Program-made: the position numbers and the translations under genes
Source of the DNA: Planctomicrobium sp.
GTDB taxonomy: Bacteria > Planctomycetota > Planctomycetia > Planctomycetales > Planctomycetaceae
Assembly (NCBI GenBank): GCA_029259835.1
Contig: JAJDEL010000716.1
Location: 1-17,416 of the forward strand
Direction of reading: 5' to 3'
DNA length: 17,416 bases
Notes under the pieces: model-generated
What the model was told of the DNA's origin: nothing
Databases searched by the model: none
What the model saw: the letters and a program-made list of their open reading frames with translations, nothing else
Shown: positions 8,901-14,894 of the stretch, in pieces
How the letters are laid out: the number at the start of each line of letters is the position of its first letter
Position numbering within the stretch: the first letter of the stretch is position 1

Positions 8901-9139
8901 CCCTGTCCTTGATGAGAAACCTTCAAAGTTCCTGAACAGATCACGCGTTCTTGTCGGCGACTGGCATCAAGTTCGTCACTGGGCTGATAGCCGTACAGCA
9001 CCCCTCGGATAAATCGCATCAATGTCGATTTTCCGGCTTCGTTCGGACCGTATAGAACGGAGACCCCACGATCATGAAAGGGGAACGTGACATCCTTCCA
9101 GATCCCGAACTGATCAATCTCTAGTTCATGTATTCTCAT
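5993..9139 (-). CDS. SbcC/Rad50-like (YhaN-type) coiled-coil ATPase with central membrane hairpin
   Basis: 1048 aa. The ends form an ABC-type ATPase head: Walker A GPNEAGKST (31-39), signature LSSGTREQ (956-963), Walker B LPMILDD (983-989) and a switch histidine in FTCH (about 1022). Long Glu/Gln/Arg-rich coiled coils fill the middle on both sides of residues 472-525. Those residues contain two hydrophobic segments (about 472-492 and 500-525) and not a CxxC zinc hook; no CxxC occurs anywhere in the protein. This is the plan of YhaN (AAA_27) proteins, which pair with the YhaO metallophosphoesterase. The gene lies 78 bp downstream of such a partner (9218-10516). Rad50-like proteins bind DNA ends and regulate a nuclease partner, but here the partner looks inactive. 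Membrane tethering at the coiled-coil apex is inferred from the hydrophobic hairpin. No Shine-Dalgarno sequence is obvious before the ATG at 9139. Confidence 0.9.
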   Translation of the reverse strand: MRIHELEIDQFGIWKDVTFPFHDRGVSVLYGPNEAGKSTLMRFIRGVLYGYQPSDELDASRRQERVICSGTLKVSHQGQGYRIRRVSENGTRGVLEINGQRVSQNDSLVQKLLGSASESLFKDVFAIGLSELQQLATLSGDEVAAQIYGLSLGREGEQIVRAQNAFSKGEQFLVDDDHRKGEIFSLIQQLAELDRELERIGQPAQRHTRLNDQIQKYDVSASELRRRQSNLQQDLRGYQFLNQVWEPWANHREIHQKLDRLPTTNLDIELLNRFDDMELELSEVDSQRQHLIEEAKRLQAQSEEIKLRPELEEETCAVQNLNEQSREMQAIEQRLQGRQKSGPDPRDQEIQRLLANFDGRWNVQRLQATDVSPTKIHELLQVGDAYHESDRSRSNGARKYKQKSEELKQLEQQYREFGDESVDKVRDDLNQKIDELENLRGLRIRKEHLEKTTKLLPEMQGAEAVEQELPPFFYYVLWFFAIPGGVLFLWGTYGAMHGVVAGGAHAAIIGACYALLGLGSLGLCWTMKQHFSRLKVRFSGSDENRERIERELARVDAQIHKIKSRHLLNPQRTAPPTLITERDDVPDVEETLVKLRQQLHDLSNRSDDLQRLEELRRSMSEMRSNLQEYQKRVSRTRSDWTNALRRFGLSETFNVGEAVAQCQQIANAKSALDNWNRTHQSEEQQERQLETFLEKVQQLSNKIEGRGIAVRDPYQLLAEWNRELQLLGERRRERTQLRETAKEKRREASRLVDKIDRMRQQRGSLLSQLGVADRGEIAAKLAAIDERKTLQAQCDEAQQNLDKIIGIDSELVITEEMLIEYEEQSNRQQIASIRTELQEIDEALQVEYQKIGKLKQEVVDIEKDRSVASLRFDREQVADALRVASESLFAHKVADSVVGKLRERIERERQPETLQAASEYLNQLTCGKYCNVWTPLGERVLFVDDDAEQSLRVEQLSSGTREQVFLALRLAMIRDFGTRGVELPMILDDVTVNFDQVRTEAAVETLLKVADNGQQIMLFTCHLHLAHLFENEDVEPVWLPTHRPEMTV

Positions 9140-9175
9140 AAGGTCTGCTCAGGCAGTTTGTCGCATGTGTAAAAG

Positions 9176-9214
9176 TTTGCCGAACACTTAAAGTGTTCGG
9201 CTAAAGTCGCTCTC
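9176..9214. repeat. Dispersed palindromic repeat, copy 2
   Basis: GCCGAACACTT (9179-9189) and AAGTGTTCGGC (9191-9201) pair perfectly around a single A. A right flank CTAAAGTCGCTCTC follows, which parallels copy 1 at 5939-5977. It fills most of the 78-bp gap between the Mre11-like and Rad50-like genes. If it folds in RNA, it would sit within the intercistronic leader and could reduce or process read-through. Confidence 0.7.
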
Positions 9215-9217
9215 TTC

Positions 9218-10516
9218 TCAGTCCAGCCAATGTCCGGCGATTGCTTCGCTCTGTCTCGCAATCGTACGTTTCGAAGCTTGGGCAATTGCCGCCTGAACCG
9301 GTTTGGAGGCAGCACGTTGAATCCAGTCTGTCTCTAAAAGTTCGCGTCGTACCTGTTCAATGATCCGGCTGCCTTCGGCTTCCAGAATCTCTTCAAAGTT
9401 CAGCAGTAGCCCTGTCGCTTCCTTGTGACTTTCCGGCGCGAGGAGTTGCTTTGTCATTCGTTCCAGGCGATGAATCCGACGAACTTCGGTTTCGCCATCG
9501 AGTTCGGCTTCGAGCAGTTCCCACATTTCTCGTTCAGAGTCGCGCTCGCGAAGGGAATCGAAAACTTTACCTTCCCCTTTGATCCGCCAATTCATAATCC
9601 AGAGTTGTTCGTCGTTGTCCGCGACACGATCCATGACCATCAACGCCATGCGTTCGACGAGGTCATTCCAGTTTGTGTGCCGTTCAATTTGAAGAGTGAT
9701 GTCTTCCCAGCGAATGGGTGCGATCGCGACATCGTCGATGCGTGCTTCGCCGTTCTCGCCGACGTCAACCACACTGCATCCGCACGAACCTGACACCGCT
9801 TTCGAAAGCGACTGCGCCGGTCCCGGGTCATGGACCAGACTACCGCGAACACGAGCCGTTAACGGAATTCCTTCTCCACACGCAATGAATTCAATCCCAC
9901 GATCAATCGCTGTTTTTGCAAGCGATGTTGCGCTTGAGGAGACACCCGGCTGATCAAGAGCGACTGGCTGACCGTCCTCCCAGCGAACCGGAGTCCCGGC
10001 AGGAAGCAAACCGATATGAAACGTACCTGACTTTTCATTGAAAACCGCCGGACCAGAGCCGTTCCAATTGGCTTCATCTGTTTCCGGTGTCGCGATCATG
10101 ACGAGCGTTGCAAGGACAGAACCGTCCCGCACAATCGCCAACGGCTCCTGCCGCTCGTCGTCACTGATCAAAGTAACATTCGACGGCAATCGCACCCAAC
10201 GTTTCCACGCAGAAACGGGATCCAGATTGCCTGGAACGACGAAAACATCGATGTGATGAGTGTCCAGTTTTTCAAATCCGCGTTCCAGAGCAATACGTGA
10301 ACGCAAACTTTCTGTGCGATGGTCGAAGCTATTTCCGGTGAGCAACAGGAAGTCAACTTCCGCAGAAAGGCAGGTTTCGACAACACCTTCCCACGCCAGA
10401 ATTGTCGCCTGTTCGGCAAGTTCACGGTCAGCCCCGGACAGCGGTCCGGTCCCCACCAACGGCTCGTCGAGCCGTAAATTTGTGCCATGCACAAAACGAA
10501 ATCCGTGCCGAGACAT
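9218..10516 (-). CDS. SbcD/Mre11/YhaO-like protein with all metal-binding motifs replaced
   Basis: 432 aa. The order and spacing of motifs follow the Mre11/SbcD calcineurin-like fold, but the ligand residues differ. FVHGTNLRLD (8-17) replaces the usual H-x-x-D-x-H-L (N13, R15). LLLTGNSFD (57-65) replaces G-D-x-F-D (N62). VVPGNLDP (93-100) replaces G-N-H-D (L98). HIGLLPAG (167-174) probably replaces the motif IV His (P172). ACGEGI (212-217) replaces G-H-x-H (E215, I217). The C-terminal 150 residues are helical and charged, like the capping/partner-binding part of YhaO. Nuclease activity therefore looks lost. The gene is full length with an open frame and a strong ribosome binding site, so I do not call it a pseudogene. 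It probably serves as a structural partner for the ATPase encoded just downstream. I infer homology from motif layout, and a more distant relation is possible. Confidence 0.8.
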   Translation of the reverse strand: MSRHGFRFVHGTNLRLDEPLVGTGPLSGADRELAEQATILAWEGVVETCLSAEVDFLLLTGNSFDHRTESLRSRIALERGFEKLDTHHIDVFVVPGNLDPVSAWKRWVRLPSNVTLISDDERQEPLAIVRDGSVLATLVMIATPETDEANWNGSGPAVFNEKSGTFHIGLLPAGTPVRWEDGQPVALDQPGVSSSATSLAKTAIDRGIEFIACGEGIPLTARVRGSLVHDPGPAQSLSKAVSGSCGCSVVDVGENGEARIDDVAIAPIRWEDITLQIERHTNWNDLVERMALMVMDRVADNDEQLWIMNWRIKGEGKVFDSLRERDSEREMWELLEAELDGETEVRRIHRLERMTKQLLAPESHKEATGLLLNFEEILEAEGSRIIEQVRRELLETDWIQRAASKPVQAAIAQASKRTIARQSEAIAGHWLD

Positions 10517-10524
10517 TCAGGAAT

Positions 10525-10531
10525 CCCTCCC
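10525..10531 (-). promoter_or_regulatory. Strong ribosome binding site of the Mre11-like gene
   Basis: On the minus strand this reads GGGAGGG, eight bases before the ATG at 10516. It is one of the best Shine-Dalgarno sequences in the window, confirms the start and indicates active translation of the degenerate nuclease-like protein. Confidence 0.6.
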
Positions 10532-10641
10532 AGTCAGTATGCAATCTCAATATCAGTCGCCCGCCGAACCCGATTAGTCTACTCCGCTAACCATTTTCCG
10601 CAAAGCCCATTTTGTAATTGGTGCAAAGCAGGATGTTTAGG

Positions 10642-11004
10642 TTAAGTGAGAATGGAACCGGCATTGCCTGCCTGCTGTTTCCCATAATCGTGAATACAAG
10701 AAGGGCAGAATTGATTCACAACAGAGTGGATAGCCCCACAATGAGGGCATTTCTTGTTCTTTCGAGCGGCCTTCAGTTCCGCCATGATTCGCACTTCATC
10801 CTCCCACATCGCTCGCGCCTCCTTCGTCCGTGGTAAAATGAGGCCTACCAGAATCGCAAAGGGGCCGAAGATTGCTCCAAGAATGATTCCGAGTGTTGGA
10901 GAATACCCTTTTTTTGCAGCAATTAATCCACCTGATAATCCGAAGACTACCCACAAAAAAACGCGGAATAACACAACGCTGATGACCGCTTCAGGATAAG
11001 TCAT
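10642..11004 (-). CDS. Small membrane protein with C-terminal zinc ribbon
   Basis: 120 aa from the ATG at 11004. Two hydrophobic helices (about 8-29 and 36-58) are followed by a charged helix (60-84) and a zinc ribbon, CPHCG (C86, C89) and CPSC (C100, C103). The function is unknown. The layout suggests a membrane-bound scaffold or sensor with a cytoplasmic metal-binding tail. I prefer the ATG at 11004, with a weak GGAA seven bases upstream. The longer frame from 11130 adds 42 residues of no recognisable character and would run through the promoter candidate for the divergent gene. Starts at 11091 or 11130 cannot be excluded. It precedes the Mre11-like gene by 125 bp on the same strand, and a functional link to it is not shown. 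Confidence 0.72.
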   Translation of the reverse strand: MTYPEAVISVVLFRVFLWVVFGLSGGLIAAKKGYSPTLGIILGAIFGPFAILVGLILPRTKEARAMWEDEVRIMAELKAARKNKKCPHCGAIHSVVNQFCPSCIHDYGKQQAGNAGSILT

Positions 11005-11098
11005 GTGAAAATTCCGCAAGAGGAGTTCAGGATTAACAACTTCAAACTGACTCGCATAATAGCACCGTTTTTCCAGCAAGATCAACGCCATCGCTGAA

Positions 11099-11128
11099 TT
11101 GATGGGCAACTCGGAACGACTCTGATAC
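11099..11128 (+). promoter_or_regulatory. Candidate sigma-70 promoter for the YHS lipoprotein gene
   Basis: TTGATG (11099-11104) and TGATAC (11123-11128) are separated by 18 bases, and the predicted transcription start is about 30 bases before the ATG at 11164. Each hexamer matches its consensus at four of six positions, so this is a candidate only. Confidence 0.4.
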
Positions 11129-11163
11129 ACTCCTCAATCCAGTTCATTTCAGAGGAAGGCGCA

Positions 11164-12144
11164 ATGATTCATCGATTTGCTTATGCTTGGGGAGTTCTTG
11201 GTTTCGTAGCCATTTTCGGGTGTGGAGGAAATGCAACCCCCGATCCAGAGACATCACATGTCGAGCCTGCGAGCCCGTCGGATTCAGCGGGAACTCTACC
11301 GCCAGTATCAAAAGTTGAAGACCCAGCAGCGGATGTTTCTTCCCCAATGCAGCAGCCGATTTCGATTCCTACTATCTCGCTGAGCGGTTCCTCCAAGCCT
11401 CAAGATGTGAAGACAAGCGATCCGGCAACAGCCACAGCGTCGACCTCAGCGGATGAAAATCGTCGCTTGCTACTCGAGGTGATGAAGCCTGTGCAAATCA
11501 TGCTGGGAAGCTGGAAAGGGACAACACAGAAGCAAATTGGTGATTTCAAGGCTCTCGACGAACCAGCCTGGGTTTGGGATTTCCAGACCAATCGAGACCA
11601 GCCGGCGATGGTGATGACCTCTGCGAAGAGCCCGTACTTCCGTGATGCGCGTCTTACGTATATCACAGACGAGAAACTGTTCACGCTCATAGCAACAGAC
11701 CCGGAAGGCAAAGTTCGCGAGTTTGAAGGGACGTTTTCAAAGCCGGTCGAAGAGTTTCAAGGCGACGACCAGAAGATGCACGTGAAATATCAACTGCAAC
11801 TTCGACAGACCAATGGAGAATCCGCCCGCGATACCTGGCAGGTGACATTCAATCAACAGGAAAATCACCGCTATCTTGTCGAACTTGCCCGGAAATCTGG
11901 TTCGAACTTCCTGCGGTTCGACACGATCGCCACACAACGGCAAGGAACATCATTCGCAAAATCTGACGTCGGCTACGGGGACCGGGAGTGCATCATTTCC
12001 GGCGGACTTGGAGTCACGCAGGTCAGCTTCAAAGGGAAAAATTACTGGGTCTGCTGTAGTGGTTGCAAAGCAGCCTTTGATGAAGACCCCGCAACGTGGA
12101 TTGCTGAGTATGAAGCTAAGAAATCTCCGAAAGAAGGCTCGTAA
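11164..12144 (+). CDS. Lipoprotein with C-terminal YHS/TRASH-like cysteine cluster
   Basis: 326 aa. The start is supported by AGAGGAAGG four bases upstream of the ATG. An N-terminal signal with lipobox IFG-C (Cys20) predicts lipid anchoring. Residues about 22-100 are a low-complexity Pro/Ser/Thr linker. A middle domain (about 100-265) contains LGSWKG and beta-rich text suggestive of a lipocalin-like or DUF1579-like barrel. The C-terminal 52 residues carry C276, then GKNYWVCCSGC (C297, C298, C301) and FDEDP, the pattern of YHS/TRASH metal-binding domains. A role in binding or sensing a soft metal in the envelope is an inference; the middle domain is not securely identified. It diverges from the zinc-ribbon gene, and the shared 160-bp gap holds the promoter candidate at 11099-11128. 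Confidence 0.85.
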   Translation: MIHRFAYAWGVLGFVAIFGCGGNATPDPETSHVEPASPSDSAGTLPPVSKVEDPAADVSSPMQQPISIPTISLSGSSKPQDVKTSDPATATASTSADENRRLLLEVMKPVQIMLGSWKGTTQKQIGDFKALDEPAWVWDFQTNRDQPAMVMTSAKSPYFRDARLTYITDEKLFTLIATDPEGKVREFEGTFSKPVEEFQGDDQKMHVKYQLQLRQTNGESARDTWQVTFNQQENHRYLVELARKSGSNFLRFDTIATQRQGTSFAKSDVGYGDRECIISGGLGVTQVSFKGKNYWVCCSGCKAAFDEDPATWIAEYEAKKSPKEGS

Positions 12145-12223
12145 CCATCCGTTTAGCAACGGCACGCCAAGCATACGCCCAGTTCAAAAGCACGATCAAT
12201 CTAAGAAAATGAGACCACAGCGC

Positions 12224-12262
12224 ATAAAAAAGGCAGCGGTAGGCGGGCTGTCCTACCGCTGC
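12224..12262 (-). terminator. Intrinsic-terminator-like hairpin, oriented to the minus strand
   Basis: GCAGCGGTAGG (12233-12243) pairs perfectly with CCTACCGCTGC (12252-12262) across an 8-base loop. On the plus strand it is preceded by ATAAAAAA, so on the minus strand it is a GC-rich stem followed by a T-run, the shape of a Rho-independent terminator. No T-run follows on the plus strand, although the only gene ending nearby (12144) is on the plus strand. It may still stop plus-strand transcripts weakly. Confidence 0.5.
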
Positions 12263-12396
12263 GGGAAGAGTGCTGCCGAAAGCGGGCCAACCTCGACAGC
12301 AAACGAATAATAGATCGCACACGAAGTAATTCAAGGGGAAGGTTCGCAAAAAACGGACCTTTTCAGAAATACACTTCAATGCAGATGTCCTCAATC

Positions 12397-12428
12397 CTGT
12401 TTCGCTAGTCAATAAACTAGCGAAACAG
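12397..12428. repeat. Perfect 13-bp inverted repeat upstream of helicase gene
   Basis: CTGTTTCGCTAGT (12397-12409) and ACTAGCGAAACAG (12416-12428) are exact inverted copies with a 6-base AT-rich loop, followed by TTTCTTC on the plus strand. It lies 21 bases before the helicase ATG. It could be a weak terminator, a leader hairpin controlling translation, or an operator. The arms resemble those at 1559-1582. Confidence 0.65.
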
Positions 12429-12449
12429 TTTCTTCACATATTAGAAAAA

Positions 12450-14693
12450 ATGAATATTTCGATCACGGATGGCCTGACCCTCCCACAAAAAGCGGCTGTT
12501 GAGCACGTTGATGGACCGCTTTTGATCGTTGCTGGCCCCGGTTCAGGCAAGACCCGCGTCGTCACGCGACGACTGGCAAATCTAGTCACGACCGCTGGCA
12601 TTTCACCGCGAAACCTGTTGGCGATCACTTTTACGAACAAAGCCTCCAAAGAAATGGCAGAACGCGTTCAATCGCTTTTGCCTGGGTCAAGGATCTGGGT
12701 CAGTACGTTTCACCGATTCTGTGCGCGGTTGCTTCGCGAATACGGCGAGATGGTCGGGATCAAGTCGACATTCTCGATACTCGATACAACCGACCAAAAG
12801 CAAATGATGCGGTTAGTTCTGAACGATCTCGACTACGACACGGTTCATTACGCGCCGAATAAAGTCCTGTGGAGAATCAGCAACGCCAAGAATGATTTGA
12901 TTTCTCCGGATCAGTTCAATTCGCGGTATGAAGACTCAATCGCTGATCACTGGCAGGCTGTCATCCGACGAGTCTATCCGGCCTACCAGCAACGGATGCT
13001 GGAATCGAACGCCGTTGACTTCGATGACTTACTGGTTCACACAGCAACTCTTCTGGCAGAGAATCCGGAACTCCGCAAAGATCTGGGCGAACACTATCGC
13101 TACATTCTTGTCGATGAATATCAGGACACGAATCTCGCGCAATATCAAATCGTCGCTGCACTCGCACAACAACACGGCAACCTCTGCGTGACTGGTGATC
13201 CAGATCAATCGATCTATGGTTGGCGGGGAGCGAGAATCGAAAACATCCTCCGCTTCGAACGTGACTTCCCGACCTCGAAGACGATTCGCCTCGAACAAAA
13301 CTTCCGCAGCACGCAGGCAATTTTACGCTCGGCAGATTCACTCATTGCGAATAATCAACAACGCAAACAGAAAAGCCTGCTGACCGAAAACGACGAGGGC
13401 CAACCGGTTCAACTGCTTTGTTTCCAAGACAGTCGAGAGGAATCCGAAGGAGTCGCTCTTAAGATTCGCGAACTTGTCGATTCCGGCGAATTTAACTGGA
13501 ACCAGTTCGCAATTTTCTACCGCGTGAACGCCCTCTCTCGACAATTGGAGATGGCAATGATGCGGCACCGAATTCCCGTTCAAGTCGCGGCAGGCGTCGC
13601 CTTTTATGACCGTGCGGAAATCAAAGACCTGCTGGCGTACCTCAGACTCATCGAGAACGCCGCCGACACAACGGCATTTTTACGGGTTGTGAACAAACCG
13701 CTTCGAGGGCTTGGCAAAACTTCGCAGAACCGACTCCTTCGCTGGGCTGAGGAGAATCACCTCACTCTTCTCCAGGCTGCCGTTCGTGCGAAAGAAGTCC
13801 CGAAACTCTCCAAGCGTGCGATTTTCGGTTTTCAACGATTCGCTGAAATGATTGACGGCTTCTCACTCGCCAACGCTGGTTCCGTCGGCGACCTTCTCGT
13901 CGAAGTTGTGGAGAAAACCCGCTACACCGCCGCCTGGTCAGGCTCTTACAATGAGTCAGACACCGAAAAAATGGCGAACGTTGAAGAATTCATCGGCGCC
14001 GCTCGACAATATGACGAAGCACTCGGAGATGAACGCAGCCTCCAAGGATTCCTCGAACAAACCGCACTCGTCAGCGATACCGACTGGATTTCGGATGAAT
14101 CCGGACAGGCCACACTGATGACCATGCACGCTGCCAAGGGACTCGAATTTCCAGTGGTCTTTGTGATCGGTGTTGAAGAAGGCTTGATCCCGCACGAACG
14201 CGCCCTGAAAGAAGGTGACCGACGCGAAGTTGAAGAAGAACGTCGGCTGTTGTTCGTCGGCATGACACGCGCCGAGAATCGGCTCTACCTGACGGAATCT
14301 CGCGTCCGCGCGATGCACGGTCGCAACGTTCCGACAATTCGTAGTCCGTTTTTACAAGAATTCGAATGCCAACGTGTCGAATTCGGCGGTGATGGTTTCT
14401 TCGCAGACGAAGAATGGCGGCAACCCACGCATGATGTTTCCAAGCTCGCCGACATCCCTACCCTACCGAAACTCATGACAGGCGCATCACTGCTCAGCGG
14501 CGACAAAACGGCGGCAGAAATCCCAACCGGCTTCGCAATCGGAACACAAGTCCGCCACCCCCGCTACGGTCTCGGCACCGTTGTCGATGTCGGCGGATTC
14601 GGCGCCAAGCGGAGCATCACCGTCAAGTTCCCCACCGACGACCGCACCGAAACCTTCATCGCATCGAAAGCTCCGCTGCAACCGGTTGGGTGA
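12450..14693 (+). CDS. pcrA: UvrD/PcrA superfamily 1A DNA helicase
   Basis: 747 aa, full length for the family. It unwinds DNA 3'-5' using ATP and acts in nucleotide excision and mismatch repair and in removing recombinase filaments. Helicase motifs are in order: Q motif LTLPQKAAV (9-17), Walker A AGPGSGKT (28-35), Ia ITFTNKASKEM (59-69), Ib STFHRF (85-90), II DEYQD (222-226; most UvrD/PcrA have DEFQD or DEYQD), III GDPDQSIYGWRG (249-260), IV LEQNFRST (281-288), V TMHAAKGLEFPVVF, and VI EERRLLFVGMTRAENRLYL. The last 51 residues (about 697-747) with HPRYGLGTV and VKF form the Tudor-like tail that in PcrA/UvrD contacts RNA polymerase. There is no Shine-Dalgarno sequence before the ATG, only an A-rich stretch, and a perfect hairpin ends 21 bases upstream. 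Confidence 0.97.
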   Translation: MNISITDGLTLPQKAAVEHVDGPLLIVAGPGSGKTRVVTRRLANLVTTAGISPRNLLAITFTNKASKEMAERVQSLLPGSRIWVSTFHRFCARLLREYGEMVGIKSTFSILDTTDQKQMMRLVLNDLDYDTVHYAPNKVLWRISNAKNDLISPDQFNSRYEDSIADHWQAVIRRVYPAYQQRMLESNAVDFDDLLVHTATLLAENPELRKDLGEHYRYILVDEYQDTNLAQYQIVAALAQQHGNLCVTGDPDQSIYGWRGARIENILRFERDFPTSKTIRLEQNFRSTQAILRSADSLIANNQQRKQKSLLTENDEGQPVQLLCFQDSREESEGVALKIRELVDSGEFNWNQFAIFYRVNALSRQLEMAMMRHRIPVQVAAGVAFYDRAEIKDLLAYLRLIENAADTTAFLRVVNKPLRGLGKTSQNRLLRWAEENHLTLLQAAVRAKEVPKLSKRAIFGFQRFAEMIDGFSLANAGSVGDLLVEVVEKTRYTAAWSGSYNESDTEKMANVEEFIGAARQYDEALGDERSLQGFLEQTALVSDTDWISDESGQATLMTMHAAKGLEFPVVFVIGVEEGLIPHERALKEGDRREVEEERRLLFVGMTRAENRLYLTESRVRAMHGRNVPTIRSPFLQEFECQRVEFGGDGFFADEEWRQPTHDVSKLADIPTLPKLMTGASLLSGDKTAAEIPTGFAIGTQVRHPRYGLGTVVDVGGFGAKRSITVKFPTDDRTETFIASKAPLQPVG

Positions 14694-14894
14694 CTTTGAG
14701 GCATCTCTTCGTGCCACCTTACTTGTAGGCCAGAATCTCATTCTTGGATGAATTCATCGATTGGTTCGTTATCGGAAAAAGATGAAACCGACGTCGAATC
14801 GTCGTAATACCCCAGGCCAGGTTAACATTCTGTGGAAGACGAATACCAAAAATTGTTGTAACACTTTGGCACCTCGCGCATTGATATTCACAGA

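Larger units (their letters stand above)
12145..12449. other. Intergenic region with two perfect hairpins
   Basis: No coding frame here looks real. The region holds an 11-bp perfect hairpin next to an A-tract (12224-12262) and a 13-bp perfect hairpin (12397-12428) that ends 21 bases before the helicase start. The remainder shows nothing I recognise. Confidence 0.6.

Noticed and set aside
9218..10516. Calling the Mre11-like gene a pseudogene
   Set aside because: The ligand residues are lost, but there is no frameshift or premature stop, the length is normal and the ribosome binding site is strong.
11005..11130. Longer N-terminus for the zinc-ribbon membrane protein
   Set aside because: The extra 42 residues show no domain or signal and would run through the promoter candidate of the divergent gene; not excluded, only less likely.
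14776..14801. Short inverted repeat CGACG/CGTCG upstream of the sigma gene
   Set aside because: Five-base arms are too short to distinguish from chance.
14867..14882. Sigma-54-like promoter (TGGCAC) before the sigma factor gene
   Set aside because: The required GC element falls two bases short of the fixed spacing from GG, and no TTGC follows.
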